Origin: Elusimicrobium simillimum
GTDB taxonomy: Bacteria > Elusimicrobiota > Elusimicrobia > Elusimicrobiales > Elusimicrobiaceae
DNA: 64,000 nt
Assembly (NCBI RefSeq): GCF_049639735.1
Contig: NZ_JBEVVA010000003.1
Location: 310,001 to 374,000 of the forward strand
Reading direction: 5' to 3'
The notes beneath the pieces are model-generated. The model searched no databases. It had not been told where the DNA came from and saw only the letters and a list, made by a program, of their open reading frames with translations. The position numbers and the translations under genes were made by a program. Below are positions 15,779 through 24,835 of this stretch, in pieces (within the stretch, counting starts at the first letter, position 1; every line of letters begins with the position of its first letter).

Positions 15779-16300
15779 ATGAGAAATAAAAGAGGTTTTA
15801 CTCTTATAGAGTTAATGGTTGTTGTAATAATTATAGGCATTTTGGCGGCTGCCGCCATGCCGTATTATATTAAAGCGATAGAGAAGACCCGCGCGGCGGA
15901 GCCTATGACCGTGCTAAAAAGGGTTAGAGATATGCAGTCAATATCAGAAGCCACGCTTGAAAAGAAAATGCGCGCCTTTAAAAACTTTGACAGAACTTAC
16001 AGCGCTTTTACTTTAACAACGTCCAACTACGGCAACCTGGAGGCATTCCCCGACGGGCAAGGCACCATGAAAAATTATGATTATGTTATTTCCTCCAACC
16101 CCAACGAAATGCTGTATGAAAATATAGTCGCAATAAAAAACAACGGTTATTTCAGAGGTTACGGCTTATTCTTTTACAAAGGCGAAGAGTATTGTATGGA
16201 AGAAACCACCTTACATGACAGAAACGCCTGCGACGAAATTTTTATGGGCGAAAAGGTAGCCACGGCGGGTAATTGGGATATTTATAAATCCAACCAATAA
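15779..16300 (+). CDS. type IV pilin-like / pseudopilin protein
   Basis: The protein starts MRNKRGFTLIELMVVVIIIG: a short basic leader, the prepilin peptidase site G-FTLIE with Glu at +5, and a hydrophobic helix. The mature protein of about 165 residues ends in a globular part with Cys in EEYCMEE and RNACDEI that may form the C-terminal disulfide loop. It should be cleaved by PilD and assembled into a pilus or type II secretion pseudopilus. Two ATGs occur in a row (15776, 15779); the AAGGGG spacing favours the second. It is followed after 2 bp by a secreted serine protease gene. No assembly ATPase is in the window. Confidence 0.85.
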   Translation: MRNKRGFTLIELMVVVIIIGILAAAAMPYYIKAIEKTRAAEPMTVLKRVRDMQSISEATLEKKMRAFKNFDRTYSAFTLTTSNYGNLEAFPDGQGTMKNYDYVISSNPNEMLYENIVAIKNNGYFRGYGLFFYKGEEYCMEETTLHDRNACDEIFMGEKVATAGNWDIYKSNQ

Positions 16301-16302
16301 TA

Positions 16303-17328
16303 ATGAACTTAAAAAAATTGTTAGTTTTACTTTTAGTTTTATTTAGCGTCCCGGTATATGCGGAAGTCAGTTTTATAAGCGTAACCGGGACAGACGCATA
16401 TACACAGGAAGATGATTTTAGCAACACCTACGACATCCGCGTACGAGTATCGCCCAACCAAGAAAAGAAGTGCCAGGCTGTGCGCGTGCACCAAAATTAT
16501 TTTTTAACCGCGGCGCACTGCGTGGCCGGCGCGTGCGACAACGGCTGCAGCATAAAAGTTGTTTTGCATACCACGCCTTCATACGAAATTTTTACTTATA
16601 TAAATAATACGGCAGACAATCAAACGGTTTTTTACGAGTCCGGTTTTGTAGACACGCCTTACGCCGGGCAGCGCGCCTCAGACGTAGCGGTTTTAAAGTT
16701 TAACCCGATGGGGACGGTTTTCTTTTTTAATACAAAAGTTAAGCGTTATTATGACGGCAGAAATTTTTTGCTTAACGCGCCTAATGCTGAAAATATTGTA
16801 AGCCGCGTTAAACGCAGAATGGGCAGCGTAAAAGAATTGCCGATGATTTCTTTTAAAAATAATTTTTACAGGTTAAACAGAGTGTTAACTTTAATTACGC
16901 TTGACGGCGCGGATAGAGAAGTAAAAGTATCGGGCGACTACGCGCGTGACGCCGCAGGCACCAAAAACCCATCTTACTTTTTAAAAGACGACAGAATTTT
17001 AATGACCAGAAATTTTGGCTCTAAAAAAGGCGTATCAGGTTCCGGCGTTATGACAAACACCGGGGAGCTTGCCGGCATAGTATCGTTCGATTCTTCTTAC
17101 ATCAAAATAAGCACGGGTAAAGTGGCGCACACATATTCGGGCTTTGCCACTTTTAACGACAGAAGCTTACGCATTTTACGCGCTGCCATGGGCGCCGCTT
17201 ATGAGGACTTAATTATTTACGACGCCGTGGAAAAGGGCTTTGCCCAGAGTATTAAAAAAAGCGTCTTACCCGAACCTTTAAAAATGTATTTAGACGCCGG
17301 GGCCAAGGGGGAATTAAGTGTTACTTAA
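16303..17328 (+). CDS. secreted trypsin-like serine protease
   Basis: The 341-residue protein has a Sec signal peptide (about 1-20, ending VYA) and a chymotrypsin-fold domain. The catalytic triad is readable: His72 in FLTAAHCV, Asp127 in RASDVAVLKF, and Ser245 in KGVSGSGVM, where Val replaces the usual Asp before the Ser. Cys57, Cys73, Cys78 and Cys82 could form disulfides around the His loop. It should act in the periplasm or outside the cell; the substrate is unknown. It follows the pilin-like gene by 2 bp without an obvious Shine-Dalgarno, suggesting translational coupling, and overlaps nth by 11 bp. Confidence 0.82.
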   Translation: MNLKKLLVLLLVLFSVPVYAEVSFISVTGTDAYTQEDDFSNTYDIRVRVSPNQEKKCQAVRVHQNYFLTAAHCVAGACDNGCSIKVVLHTTPSYEIFTYINNTADNQTVFYESGFVDTPYAGQRASDVAVLKFNPMGTVFFFNTKVKRYYDGRNFLLNAPNAENIVSRVKRRMGSVKELPMISFKNNFYRLNRVLTLITLDGADREVKVSGDYARDAAGTKNPSYFLKDDRILMTRNFGSKKGVSGSGVMTNTGELAGIVSFDSSYIKISTGKVAHTYSGFATFNDRSLRILRAAMGAAYEDLIIYDAVEKGFAQSIKKSVLPEPLKMYLDAGAKGELSVT

Positions 17329-17971
17329 AGAAGCTCAAATATTGCAAGTGATAAAAGATTTAAAAAAAGATTACCCCGCTACCAAAACAGCGCTTACGCA
17401 TAAAAATGCTTTTGAGTTACTGGTATCAGTCATACTTTCCGCGCAGTGCACAGACGCGCGCGTAAACATGGTTACCCCGCATCTTTTTGCCAAATTTCCT
17501 ACCCCGCAAAAAATGGCTAAAGCTAAACAGGAAGATGTAGAAAAAATAATACATTCCACGGGATTTTACCGTGCCAAAGCCAGTAATATTATTGCCACAG
17601 CGCAAATATTAACAGCTAACTTTGGCGGCGAGGTGCCCGGCAATATGGCGGATCTGCTTACACTAAAAGGTGTGGCGCGTAAGACGGCAAATGTTGTTTT
17701 GGCAGACCATTTTGGCATTAGTGAGGGGGTTGTGGTGGACACTCATGTTAAGCGTGTCAGCTTCCGCTTAGGTTTTACCAAAAATACAGACCCCGTAAAA
17801 GTAGAAAAAGATTTAATGAAGAAAATCCCCAAATCTGACTGGATATGGGTGGGCAACGCTTTTGTATGGCACGGGCGCAAAGTGTGCGATGCCAGAAAGC
17901 CCAAATGCGATGTTTGCCGTGTAACCAAAACCTGCCCCAAAAATGGGGTTGTCGTTAAAACAAAAAAATAA
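17318..17971 (+). CDS. nth: endonuclease III (DNA glycosylase/AP lyase)
   Basis: The 217-residue protein is a full-length endonuclease III for repair of oxidised pyrimidines. It carries the helix-hairpin-helix LKGVARKTANVVL with the catalytic Lys, the catalytic Asp in VVVDTHVKR, and the [4Fe-4S] loop C-x6-C-x2-C-x5-C (CDARKPKCDVCRVTKTC). Ala replaces the common Gly in the hairpin (GVAR instead of GVGR). It starts with GTG at 17318 behind an AAGGGGG Shine-Dalgarno located inside the protease gene. A hairpin lies downstream. Confidence 0.96.
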   Translation: MLLKEAQILQVIKDLKKDYPATKTALTHKNAFELLVSVILSAQCTDARVNMVTPHLFAKFPTPQKMAKAKQEDVEKIIHSTGFYRAKASNIIATAQILTANFGGEVPGNMADLLTLKGVARKTANVVLADHFGISEGVVVDTHVKRVSFRLGFTKNTDPVKVEKDLMKKIPKSDWIWVGNAFVWHGRKVCDARKPKCDVCRVTKTCPKNGVVVKTKK

Positions 17972-17994
17972 AAACCGGTTTCTATGGCTTATAT

Positions 17995-18024
17995 TAAGGC
18001 GGACGCTAAAAGGCGCCCGCCTTA
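17995..18024 (+). terminator. probable terminator after nth
   Basis: TAAGGCGG (17995-18002) pairs with CCGCCTTA (18017-18024), with inner CGC/GCG pairing. Only a short T-run follows (TGCTTTG), so it may be a weak terminator. Confidence 0.5.
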
Positions 18025-18110
18025 TGCTTTGAAAATTTATAACTATAACCAATTAGTATTTTAACGTGGATAAACAACGGTTTTAAAAGAAATCTTTCCA
18101 TTTTACTGCA

Positions 18111-18116
18111 TATAAT
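18111..18116 (+). promoter_or_regulatory. candidate -10 box for tpiA
   Basis: TATAAT occurs in the AT-rich leader 66 bp before the tpiA ATG, downstream of the nth hairpin. No good -35 box is seen at the proper distance. Confidence 0.3.
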
Positions 18117-18181
18117 GATAATATAAATATATATATTTATACTATATATGTAAAAAACTTTTATTTAAGAGGTCTTGTAAA

Positions 18182-18940
18182 ATGACAAAGAGAACACCCT
18201 TCATATCAGGCAACTGGAAAATGCACAATACTATAGCGGAGTCTGCCGCCCTGGCCAAAGCCATAGCGGAAGCTAAAGAAAACAAAAATAACGCCGACAT
18301 TATGATAGCCCCCTCCTACACCAGTCTTGCCGCCGTTGCGCAGGCCGTAAAAGGGTCAAAAGTTTTAGTAGCCGCGCAGGACGTGCACTATGAAGAAAAA
18401 GGCGCTTTTACAAGCGCTGTTTCCCCGTCACAAATTAAAGACGCCGGAGCCACGCACGTTATAATCGGCCACAGCGAAAGACGCAGCCTTTTTGGCGACA
18501 CCGACGCCATACTTAACAAAAAAGTAGCCGCCGCCCTTAAGCACGGTTTAGTACCCGTATTTTGCGTAGGCGAAACACTTGAAGAACGCGAAGCGGACAA
18601 AACGCTTGCCGTTATAGAAGGCCAGCTTGAAAACGGCCTTAAAGGTTTCACCGCCGAGCAGCTTTCAACCATGGTAATAGCTTACGAACCTGTCTGGGCC
18701 ATCGGCACAGGCAAAACAGCCACGCCCGAGCAAGCCCAAGAAGTGCACGCCGCTATCAGAGCGTACCTTACCAAAACATACAGCGAAGGTTACGCCCAAT
18801 CCGTAAGAATAGTTTACGGCGGCAGCGTTAAAACAGACAACGTAGACGCCATTATGGCGGGCGCGGACGTGGACGGCGCGCTTGTAGGCGGCCAGTCACT
18901 TGTGGCGGAACAGTTTATCAGAATTATAAACTATAACTAA
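18182..18940 (+). CDS. tpiA: triosephosphate isomerase
   Basis: The 252-residue TIM-barrel enzyme interconverts dihydroxyacetone phosphate and glyceraldehyde 3-phosphate in glycolysis. Active-site residues are visible: Asn11 and Lys13 (SGNWKMHN), His97 (IIGHSERR), Glu169 (AYEPVWAIGTGKT), and the phosphate loop GGSVK near 213. An AAGAGG Shine-Dalgarno precedes the ATG. deoC begins 2 bp after the stop codon; its product releases glyceraldehyde 3-phosphate, so the pairing makes metabolic sense. Confidence 0.98.
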   Translation: MTKRTPFISGNWKMHNTIAESAALAKAIAEAKENKNNADIMIAPSYTSLAAVAQAVKGSKVLVAAQDVHYEEKGAFTSAVSPSQIKDAGATHVIIGHSERRSLFGDTDAILNKKVAAALKHGLVPVFCVGETLEEREADKTLAVIEGQLENGLKGFTAEQLSTMVIAYEPVWAIGTGKTATPEQAQEVHAAIRAYLTKTYSEGYAQSVRIVYGGSVKTDNVDAIMAGADVDGALVGGQSLVAEQFIRIINYN

Positions 18941-18941
18941 T

Positions 18942-19586
18942 ATGAACATAGCTAAATTAATAGACCATACTTTACTTCGCCCCGGCGCTACAAAAGAGGA
19001 AATTGCCCAACTCTGCGCCGAGGCAAAGAAGTTTGACTTCGCTTCCGTTTGCGTTAACCCGTACTGGGTTAAATTTTGCGCGGAAGAACTTAAAGGTACA
19101 GACGTTAAAGTATGTACCGTAATAGGTTTTCCCTTAGGGGCCAACACAACGGATGTTAAAGTGTTTGAGGCCGCTAACGCTGTTAAAAATGGCGCGCAGG
19201 AAGTGGACATGGTTATTAATATAGGCGCTCTTAAAAGCGGCCTTAACGAGGACGTGTACCACGATATTAAACTTATAAGAGACCTTGGCAACAACTTTGT
19301 CTTAAAAGTTATTTTAGAAACCACACTTTTAACAAATGAAGAAAAAATAAAAGCGTGCGAACTTGCGTCATGCGCAGGCGCGGATTTTGTAAAAACCTCC
19401 ACGGGTTTTGCAAATGGCGGCGCCACGGTGGAAGACGTTAAACTTATGGCCGCTAACATAAAAGAGGGCATGCAGGTAAAGGCCTCAGGCGGAGTAAGAG
19501 ACTTAGAAACGCTTAAAAAAATGGTTGAAGCCGGCGCCACAAGAATAGGCACCAGCTCCGGTGTAACAATAATGGAAAGTTTATGA
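18942..19586 (+). CDS. deoC: deoxyribose-phosphate aldolase
   Basis: The 214-residue class I aldolase cleaves 2-deoxyribose 5-phosphate to acetaldehyde and glyceraldehyde 3-phosphate. The Schiff-base lysine is Lys151 (FVKTSTGF), with Asp89 (EVDMVINIG) and Lys180 (VKASGGVRD) completing the catalytic set. It belongs to the short bacterial DeoC type. It is tightly linked to tpiA and overlaps the next ATG by 4 bp (ATGA). With the NupG-like permease at 4.9 kb it supports nucleoside catabolism, although a nucleoside phosphorylase and deoB are not in the window. Confidence 0.96.
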   Translation: MNIAKLIDHTLLRPGATKEEIAQLCAEAKKFDFASVCVNPYWVKFCAEELKGTDVKVCTVIGFPLGANTTDVKVFEAANAVKNGAQEVDMVINIGALKSGLNEDVYHDIKLIRDLGNNFVLKVILETTLLTNEEKIKACELASCAGADFVKTSTGFANGGATVEDVKLMAANIKEGMQVKASGGVRDLETLKKMVEAGATRIGTSSGVTIMESL

Positions 19587-22500
19587 TTGAGAAGTGGGAT
19601 ATTAAAAATGTAGAGGGTGTTATGGTTTTATTCCTCCAGGGGAATATGACCGACGCTAAACTCGCGGCTAAAAAGCTGCAGGGGTTTAGCAAAGACCCTG
19701 TGCAAACAAGTATCCCGCCTTACAATTACCGTTTAGATTTAACCGCGTATGACCCGGATTCTCTGTCCAAAATAAAAATAGCCATTGCTGAAGTGGTTGA
19801 ACAGAGTAAAAAAGTTATTCCGTTTACTCCTGCCAATCTTGAAAACGCCGCTGCGGGTAAGAAAGAGGACCCGCTTGAGTTAACAGGCATAGAAATTGCC
19901 CGCGACGAAGAGTACAACCCCTTTGCGGACAGGACGCAACTGGACCAAATTACATCCTTTGACCTTAATTTAGAGGGCTTGGGTCTTGTTTCTGTTAAAG
20001 ACGATAAACCTGTAGAAAAAGAATCTGTTCCCACAACTGAAATATTTGACCAAAAAAGCTTGTTTATAGACGACCGTCCCCCAGTGCCCGTGCAGGAAGA
20101 AGAACCTGATACAGAATACGACGTAAACTATGACTTTGATGAGCAGGACAAGACCGAGGCCGCGGGTATAGGTGAAGACACATTAAATACCGCGGGTAAA
20201 ATGGATAATATAACCAATACCGCGCCGGGTTCAGAGTCTGACTTAAGCCCCAAAATAGACGCTATTTTGGGTAAGGTTAACGCCGGCAGACAAAACCGCG
20301 CCGTTAAATTGGGTGACGACGATGACGCGGTGCCTTTAAAGGCTGAAAAGGGCGCCAGTCTTGAGGATATTTTAGCCGCTAAAACAGTTTTGGATATGTA
20401 CGCCACCACAGGCCTTGACCAGGCGCCTTTACAGCCCGGTGAGGATAAAAAAGACGAGGGAAAAAACGTAGAAGAAATTTTTCTTAACGACGCCGCTAAA
20501 ACTACTTTTAATGTTTTTGACGGCTCCGCCGCGCCCAAAGACCCCAGGGCGGAAGAACACGCGGTTGACCCTTTTGATTTAATTTTCAGTCAAGCCGCTG
20601 AAAAAGAAAGAGAAAAAAATGTGGTGAAGAAAACAGTTTCAGTAGACTCTGAAGAGGCCGGGCACGCGCAGCAAAAAGAAGAACCTAAACCGCAGGAGCC
20701 CGCGGCTGAGGAAGCAAAAACGGTTGAAGCCCCGGCGGAAGAAAAAGAAGAAGAACCTGCTAAAGAAAAAATTGAAGAATCTTCCGCGCCTGAAGTAAAA
20801 GAGGAGCCTGCTGAAGAAGAGCCTAAAAAAGCAGACGCGCCCCAAACGGTGGAAGACGCCGCCGCTTTACAGGCCGCAGAAGCGGAAAAAACAAAAGCTA
20901 CTTTTTTAAACCCGTTTGACAGTTTTGAAGAAATAGAAAGCGGTTCTATGGAAGACCAGGATTTTTTTGAAAAATTTCAAAAGGGCTATGAATCTGATTT
21001 ATCTAAAAATAAAGAAGATGAGTCTCCTGCCCGGCCCGCTCCCGCTGTTGAGGTAAAAGAAGATGAAAATGATTATACCAGGCAGCTTTTAAAGGGGGAT
21101 ATTAATGACGCCCCGGCGGAGCGTGGGGAAAACCTGCTAGAGTCCGCCGCGCCTGAGGAGACGGTTGATTACGAAAACGTGGAGGACGCGCATATCGAAA
21201 ATGAAAATACCGCGCGTATAGCCAGAACATTTTTAGAAGAAACTTTAAAAACGGTTACAGGCCCGCAGCACTTGGACTTGGACGCGGACGGAGTTGTTGA
21301 CGGCGCCCCCGGGCTAAGCACTACTCTTGGCGCAAACACCCCGCCGCCACCGTCAGAAGAAAACACTTTGCATGAAAAATCTGAATTGAAAATGGACCTT
21401 AGCACCACGCTTGGCCTAAGTATGCCGCCACCGGAAAGTATTGACACTTCCGGCGGGCCGGCTGAAGACCAGCCGCCGGGCAACGACGGCCCGGAAAAAG
21501 AAGAAATAACTACGGAAACAACTAAAGAAGCAGAGAATCAAAAGGGAGACGTTAGTTTAAACGGGGATGAGAAAATGGAAGAGAATAAAGATATTTTAAA
21601 TAGTGACGAACAAAACATTTTAGAGGACAATGCGGATGAGTTTGTTGTTGAACCGCCCGCGCCCGCTGAGGGCAAATGCGGTATTCCCCAGCCTCCCGCC
21701 GCCCCCGAGGCCCCGGCACCGTCCGCTCCTGCGGCGCCTAAAGTTGAAGAGGCCAAACCTCTGCCGCCTGTCCAGCCTGTTATAGAGGCGGAAGATGTGT
21801 CTGAACAAGAACCTTCTAAACCGGCCCCGCCGCCAATTTCTGTAGAAGAAGCGGAACCTGCGGCCGCTGTTCCGCCGCCGCCCGCTGTTACCCCGGCCGC
21901 GCCAGTCGCTCCGGCGCCAAAAGCCACCGCCGCGCCCAAACCTGCCGGTCCCGTGGCGCCACCGCCGCCGGCCGCCTCTGCTCCTAACGCTAATGCTTTA
22001 AAAACGCAGCATTCTTTTTACGGCGCGAGAAAAGCCGAACAGTCTAAAATAGACCATTCCATAGAATTGGCCGATAGAGAAAAGCATAACTGGCCGCTTG
22101 AAGTGCCTTTAGTGCCAACCTTTACTTTTGAGTCTATGGTAACGGGCGCCAACCGTTTTGCGCACGCCACCGCTATTTCAGTAATAGATAACCCGGGCAA
22201 TTTGTATAACCCGCTTGTTTTGCACGGCGGCACGGGCACTGGTAAAACCCACTTTCTTAACGCTATCGGTTACGCTTTATCTAAAAAATACGGGCAGAAA
22301 AATATTTTTATGACAAACGGCGTGCGTTTTTCACGCGGTATACAGCGTTATGTGGTTGAGGGTAAAATAGAGCAGTTTGAAGAATTTATTAAGAGTGTTA
22401 AAGCTATACTTATTGACGACATTCATTTAACCGCTGTTAATGAACAAAACAGAGAGTATATCTCCAAGTTTTTAAACGGCTTTTTGGCGGCTAATAAGCA

Positions 22501-23272
22501 AATTGTTATTACGTCAAAATATCCGCCGGAAAGTTTGTTAAAGTTAGAAGAGCTTATCGACTTTAAACTTGACGCGGGCTGGATAAGTGAACTTAAAGTA
22601 GCCACAGGCGCCAATCACGCTAAAATTGTCAAAAAAATGTTGTCAGATAATGATATTGAACTTACGGATACAGACAATGAAAAGTTTTTTAGAGGCATGT
22701 CTCTTAGCGTGATTTCACGCACTATTAAACGCGCTAAAGTTTTGTCTAATGTGCTTTCCACTGAAGGCAGAGTGCCGCCGCCCTACCCCGTACTTTTTGA
22801 AAAACTGCTTGCCGTTTCCGGCGAAGACGTAGAGTCCGCCATAAGCGTAAAAGATTTTTCACAAGTTACGCAGGTGCCTAACTTTGGCCGCGGCGAGTGG
22901 GGCAAAATCGGCTTCTTCTACCCGCAAGATAATTCTAACATGATGAAGTGGATGGCCTATTCCACAGGTGAAAGAGCAAAGGAACTTGGCATTAAGGGCA
23001 GCTATGAGCTGGCTTTAAAATCATCCTACAACCCGGCCAGCATCATTTCTTCCGCCTTTAAAATCGCCAATATTTGCGATAATAAAAAGCTTAAAGGCGC
23101 CGTCATATTGGGCCCGTCTGTAGACGTGTGCGACCCGTCTGTGAGGGAAAACTTTTATGACATTCTCACTCACATGCTTGAGATTATGTTAATACGCTGC
23201 GGCATAATAAACTTTGAAAAGATTAAAGCGCCCAGCACATATGTTAAAGTCATAGCGGAGTTATTAAAATAA
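19583..23272 (+). CDS. giant DnaA-like AAA+ ATPase with long acidic/proline-rich region
   Basis: The 1229-residue protein has three parts. Residues about 1-95 form a small ordered domain of unknown type. Residues about 95-830 are low complexity, rich in Glu, Lys, Pro and Ala, and include two related PPP motifs (LSTTLGANTPPPP and LSTTLGLSMPPPE). Residues about 850-1080 are a DnaA domain III-like ATPase: FTFESMVTGANRFAHA, Walker A GGTGTGKTH (882-890) and Walker B LIDDIHL (943-949). The last 150 residues match nothing I know, and the DnaA domain IV helix-turn-helix is absent. It is therefore not the replication initiator. It overlaps deoC by 4 bp and the next lipoprotein start by one base. Function is unknown; a scaffold or DnaA/Hda-type regulator is conceivable. 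Confidence 0.8.
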   Translation: MIEKWDIKNVEGVMVLFLQGNMTDAKLAAKKLQGFSKDPVQTSIPPYNYRLDLTAYDPDSLSKIKIAIAEVVEQSKKVIPFTPANLENAAAGKKEDPLELTGIEIARDEEYNPFADRTQLDQITSFDLNLEGLGLVSVKDDKPVEKESVPTTEIFDQKSLFIDDRPPVPVQEEEPDTEYDVNYDFDEQDKTEAAGIGEDTLNTAGKMDNITNTAPGSESDLSPKIDAILGKVNAGRQNRAVKLGDDDDAVPLKAEKGASLEDILAAKTVLDMYATTGLDQAPLQPGEDKKDEGKNVEEIFLNDAAKTTFNVFDGSAAPKDPRAEEHAVDPFDLIFSQAAEKEREKNVVKKTVSVDSEEAGHAQQKEEPKPQEPAAEEAKTVEAPAEEKEEEPAKEKIEESSAPEVKEEPAEEEPKKADAPQTVEDAAALQAAEAEKTKATFLNPFDSFEEIESGSMEDQDFFEKFQKGYESDLSKNKEDESPARPAPAVEVKEDENDYTRQLLKGDINDAPAERGENLLESAAPEETVDYENVEDAHIENENTARIARTFLEETLKTVTGPQHLDLDADGVVDGAPGLSTTLGANTPPPPSEENTLHEKSELKMDLSTTLGLSMPPPESIDTSGGPAEDQPPGNDGPEKEEITTETTKEAENQKGDVSLNGDEKMEENKDILNSDEQNILEDNADEFVVEPPAPAEGKCGIPQPPAAPEAPAPSAPAAPKVEEAKPLPPVQPVIEAEDVSEQEPSKPAPPPISVEEAEPAAAVPPPPAVTPAAPVAPAPKATAAPKPAGPVAPPPPAASAPNANALKTQHSFYGARKAEQSKIDHSIELADREKHNWPLEVPLVPTFTFESMVTGANRFAHATAISVIDNPGNLYNPLVLHGGTGTGKTHFLNAIGYALSKKYGQKNIFMTNGVRFSRGIQRYVVEGKIEQFEEFIKSVKAILIDDIHLTAVNEQNREYISKFLNGFLAANKQIVITSKYPPESLLKLEELIDFKLDAGWISELKVATGANHAKIVKKMLSDNDIELTDTDNEKFFRGMSLSVISRTIKRAKVLSNVLSTEGRVPPPYPVLFEKLLAVSGEDVESAISVKDFSQVTQVPNFGRGEWGKIGFFYPQDNSNMMKWMAYSTGERAKELGIKGSYELALKSSYNPASIISSAFKIANICDNKKLKGAVILGPSVDVCDPSVRENFYDILTHMLEIMLIRCGIINFEKIKAPSTYVKVIAELLK

Positions 23273-23709
23273 TGAAAAAACTTACAGTTTTACTTTTAGC
23301 CATAGTGTTTATGGCCGCCTGCGGCGGGCTTGGCTCAGCTGTTAAAAAAGGGGAAATTGCGCCCAGCTTTAGCGACACTAAAGTTGATTCCAAATATCTT
23401 TGGGTGCGCGGTTTCGGCGCGGTTAACCCCGCCCACACTACAGATTCCCAAAAAAGAATCATGAGCCGCGAGGCCGCCATTGCCCACGGCTACCAGCGCG
23501 GCGCGGAATATATTTACGGTAACGGTGTTTACGCTAACGTAAGAATAAAAGACGCCGTGGCGGATAATTCCACCATAGAAAACACTGTTAAAGGCGTGGT
23601 TGCCGGTATGGAAATTTACGAGACAGAGTACCTGTCAGACGGCGGCTGCAGTGTTGTTATGCGTTTACCTTTGGCCAAGCTTAAAGCGGCTAATATAGAA
23701 GTAAAATAA
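23272..23709 (+). CDS. LPP20-like lipoprotein
   Basis: The 145-residue protein has a lipoprotein signal with lipobox Cys17 (FMAAC). The mature part carries a domain like the LPP20 family: WVRGFGAVNPAH, then an alanine-rich helix SREAAIAHGYQRGAEY, and a closing strand GGCSVVMRLPL. LPP20-type domains occur in outer-membrane lipoproteins of unclear function. It starts on the last base of the preceding ATPase gene's stop codon and precedes another lipoprotein gene by 12 bp, so the three form one transcription unit. The assignment to LPP20 is tentative. Confidence 0.7.
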   Translation: MKKLTVLLLAIVFMAACGGLGSAVKKGEIAPSFSDTKVDSKYLWVRGFGAVNPAHTTDSQKRIMSREAAIAHGYQRGAEYIYGNGVYANVRIKDAVADNSTIENTVKGVVAGMEIYETEYLSDGGCSVVMRLPLAKLKAANIEVK

Positions 23710-23721
23710 TTTGGAGAAATA

Positions 23722-24834
23722 ATGAAAAAGTTTATAAGCGTTTTATTTATTTTTACATTAGTGCTTGGTATGAGCGCGTGTAAATATTTACAAATAGGCC
23801 CCAAAGGCGAGGGCGAATACGTACTGGCCGACAGCATGGTGCCGTACAATGAAGTTGACGTTAACAGCATGAAAAAAGAAGGCATTGCCGCCGCGCAAAA
23901 AGCAGCGGTAGAGCAGGTTGCCGGCGTGTTTGTGTCCGCCAGCACAACTGTTGACCACAGCCAGGTAGTGCAAAGCCAAATAGTTTCTAAAAGCGCCGGC
24001 TTTATAAGAAAGTATTATGTTATGAGTTCTTACCGCAAAGGCGACCAGTGGTACACGCAAATTAAAGCGCTTGTGCTTGTTACGGACATCAGCAATATTA
24101 TCAAACAATCTGACGAATCTACTTTAATTAAAAAAACTAATATAATGGTAGCTTCTAAGGAATCTGTTAACGATGAAATCTCTTTAAAGCAGGATTGTAA
24201 ACAGGCCATTTACGGCGCTATGCGTAACTCGCCTTACGCTCTTATGAACGGCGACAACCTGAGCCAAAGTAACATTGACGACCCGGTCAGCATAATAGAT
24301 AAAGCCCGTTACGACGGCGCCAGATACATTATATTGGCCGACGTTAACGCTGCGCCTATTACAACGCTTGGTTCTATTACCACACCGTTTAAATCATACA
24401 GAGCCAGCGTTAACATGAGGCTGCTTTCAACCAAAAACTATGGCGTCATAGGCACCAGCGCCAGCCAGCAGAGCGGGCTTGACGGCGTAGAATCTATAGC
24501 CGCGCAAAAAGCTATCAGCGCCGCGTGCGATATGGCTACAAAAGATTTACTTGAACCTCTTAAATCAGCGGTAAATTCCGCCAGGTCTTATAATCTTAAA
24601 ATAAAAGATGTTAACAATATTGAGCGCCTTAAAAGTGTGCAAAATATTTTAAGAGATTTAAGAGAGATAGAAGATTTTAACCTGGTGCGTTACAATAACT
24701 CTAACGCTGATTTTGAAATTCAGGCAAATATCAAAACGTCGGACGAGCTGGTAGCCAAAATTATCAGGCAATTCAACGCCAACTTTACCGTTGACGTTGT
24801 TACAACTAAAGATATTGTTCTTAAACTAATTTAA
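23722..24834 (+). CDS. lipoprotein with FlgT/LPP20-like N-terminal domain
   Basis: The 370-residue protein has a lipobox at Cys20 (LGMSAC). Residues about 50-125 (EGIAAAQKAAVEQVAGVFV to KALVLVTDI) look like the N-terminal domain of FlgT or LPP20-type proteins: a helix followed by a strand pair. Residues about 195-260 (ARYIILADVNAAPITT and on) resemble the CsgG/LpoB-type fold of periplasmic lipoproteins. It probably sits in the outer membrane facing the periplasm. The GGAGA Shine-Dalgarno is clear. No flagellar genes are seen, so a flagellar role is unlikely. Specific function is unknown. Confidence 0.68.
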   Translation: MKKFISVLFIFTLVLGMSACKYLQIGPKGEGEYVLADSMVPYNEVDVNSMKKEGIAAAQKAAVEQVAGVFVSASTTVDHSQVVQSQIVSKSAGFIRKYYVMSSYRKGDQWYTQIKALVLVTDISNIIKQSDESTLIKKTNIMVASKESVNDEISLKQDCKQAIYGAMRNSPYALMNGDNLSQSNIDDPVSIIDKARYDGARYIILADVNAAPITTLGSITTPFKSYRASVNMRLLSTKNYGVIGTSASQQSGLDGVESIAAQKAISAACDMATKDLLEPLKSAVNSARSYNLKIKDVNNIERLKSVQNILRDLREIEDFNLVRYNNSNADFEIQANIKTSDELVAKIIRQFNANFTVDVVTTKDIVLKLI

Positions 24835-24835
24835 T

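Noticed and set aside
21538..21939. Antisense Gly/Ala-rich open frame
   Set aside because: It is the mirror image of the proline/alanine-rich coding region of the DnaA-like gene and has no features of its own.
19583..23272. The DnaA-like gene as the replication initiator, marking oriC
   Set aside because: The DNA-binding domain is missing, I see no cluster of DnaA boxes nearby, and dnaN, gyrB and similar neighbours are absent.
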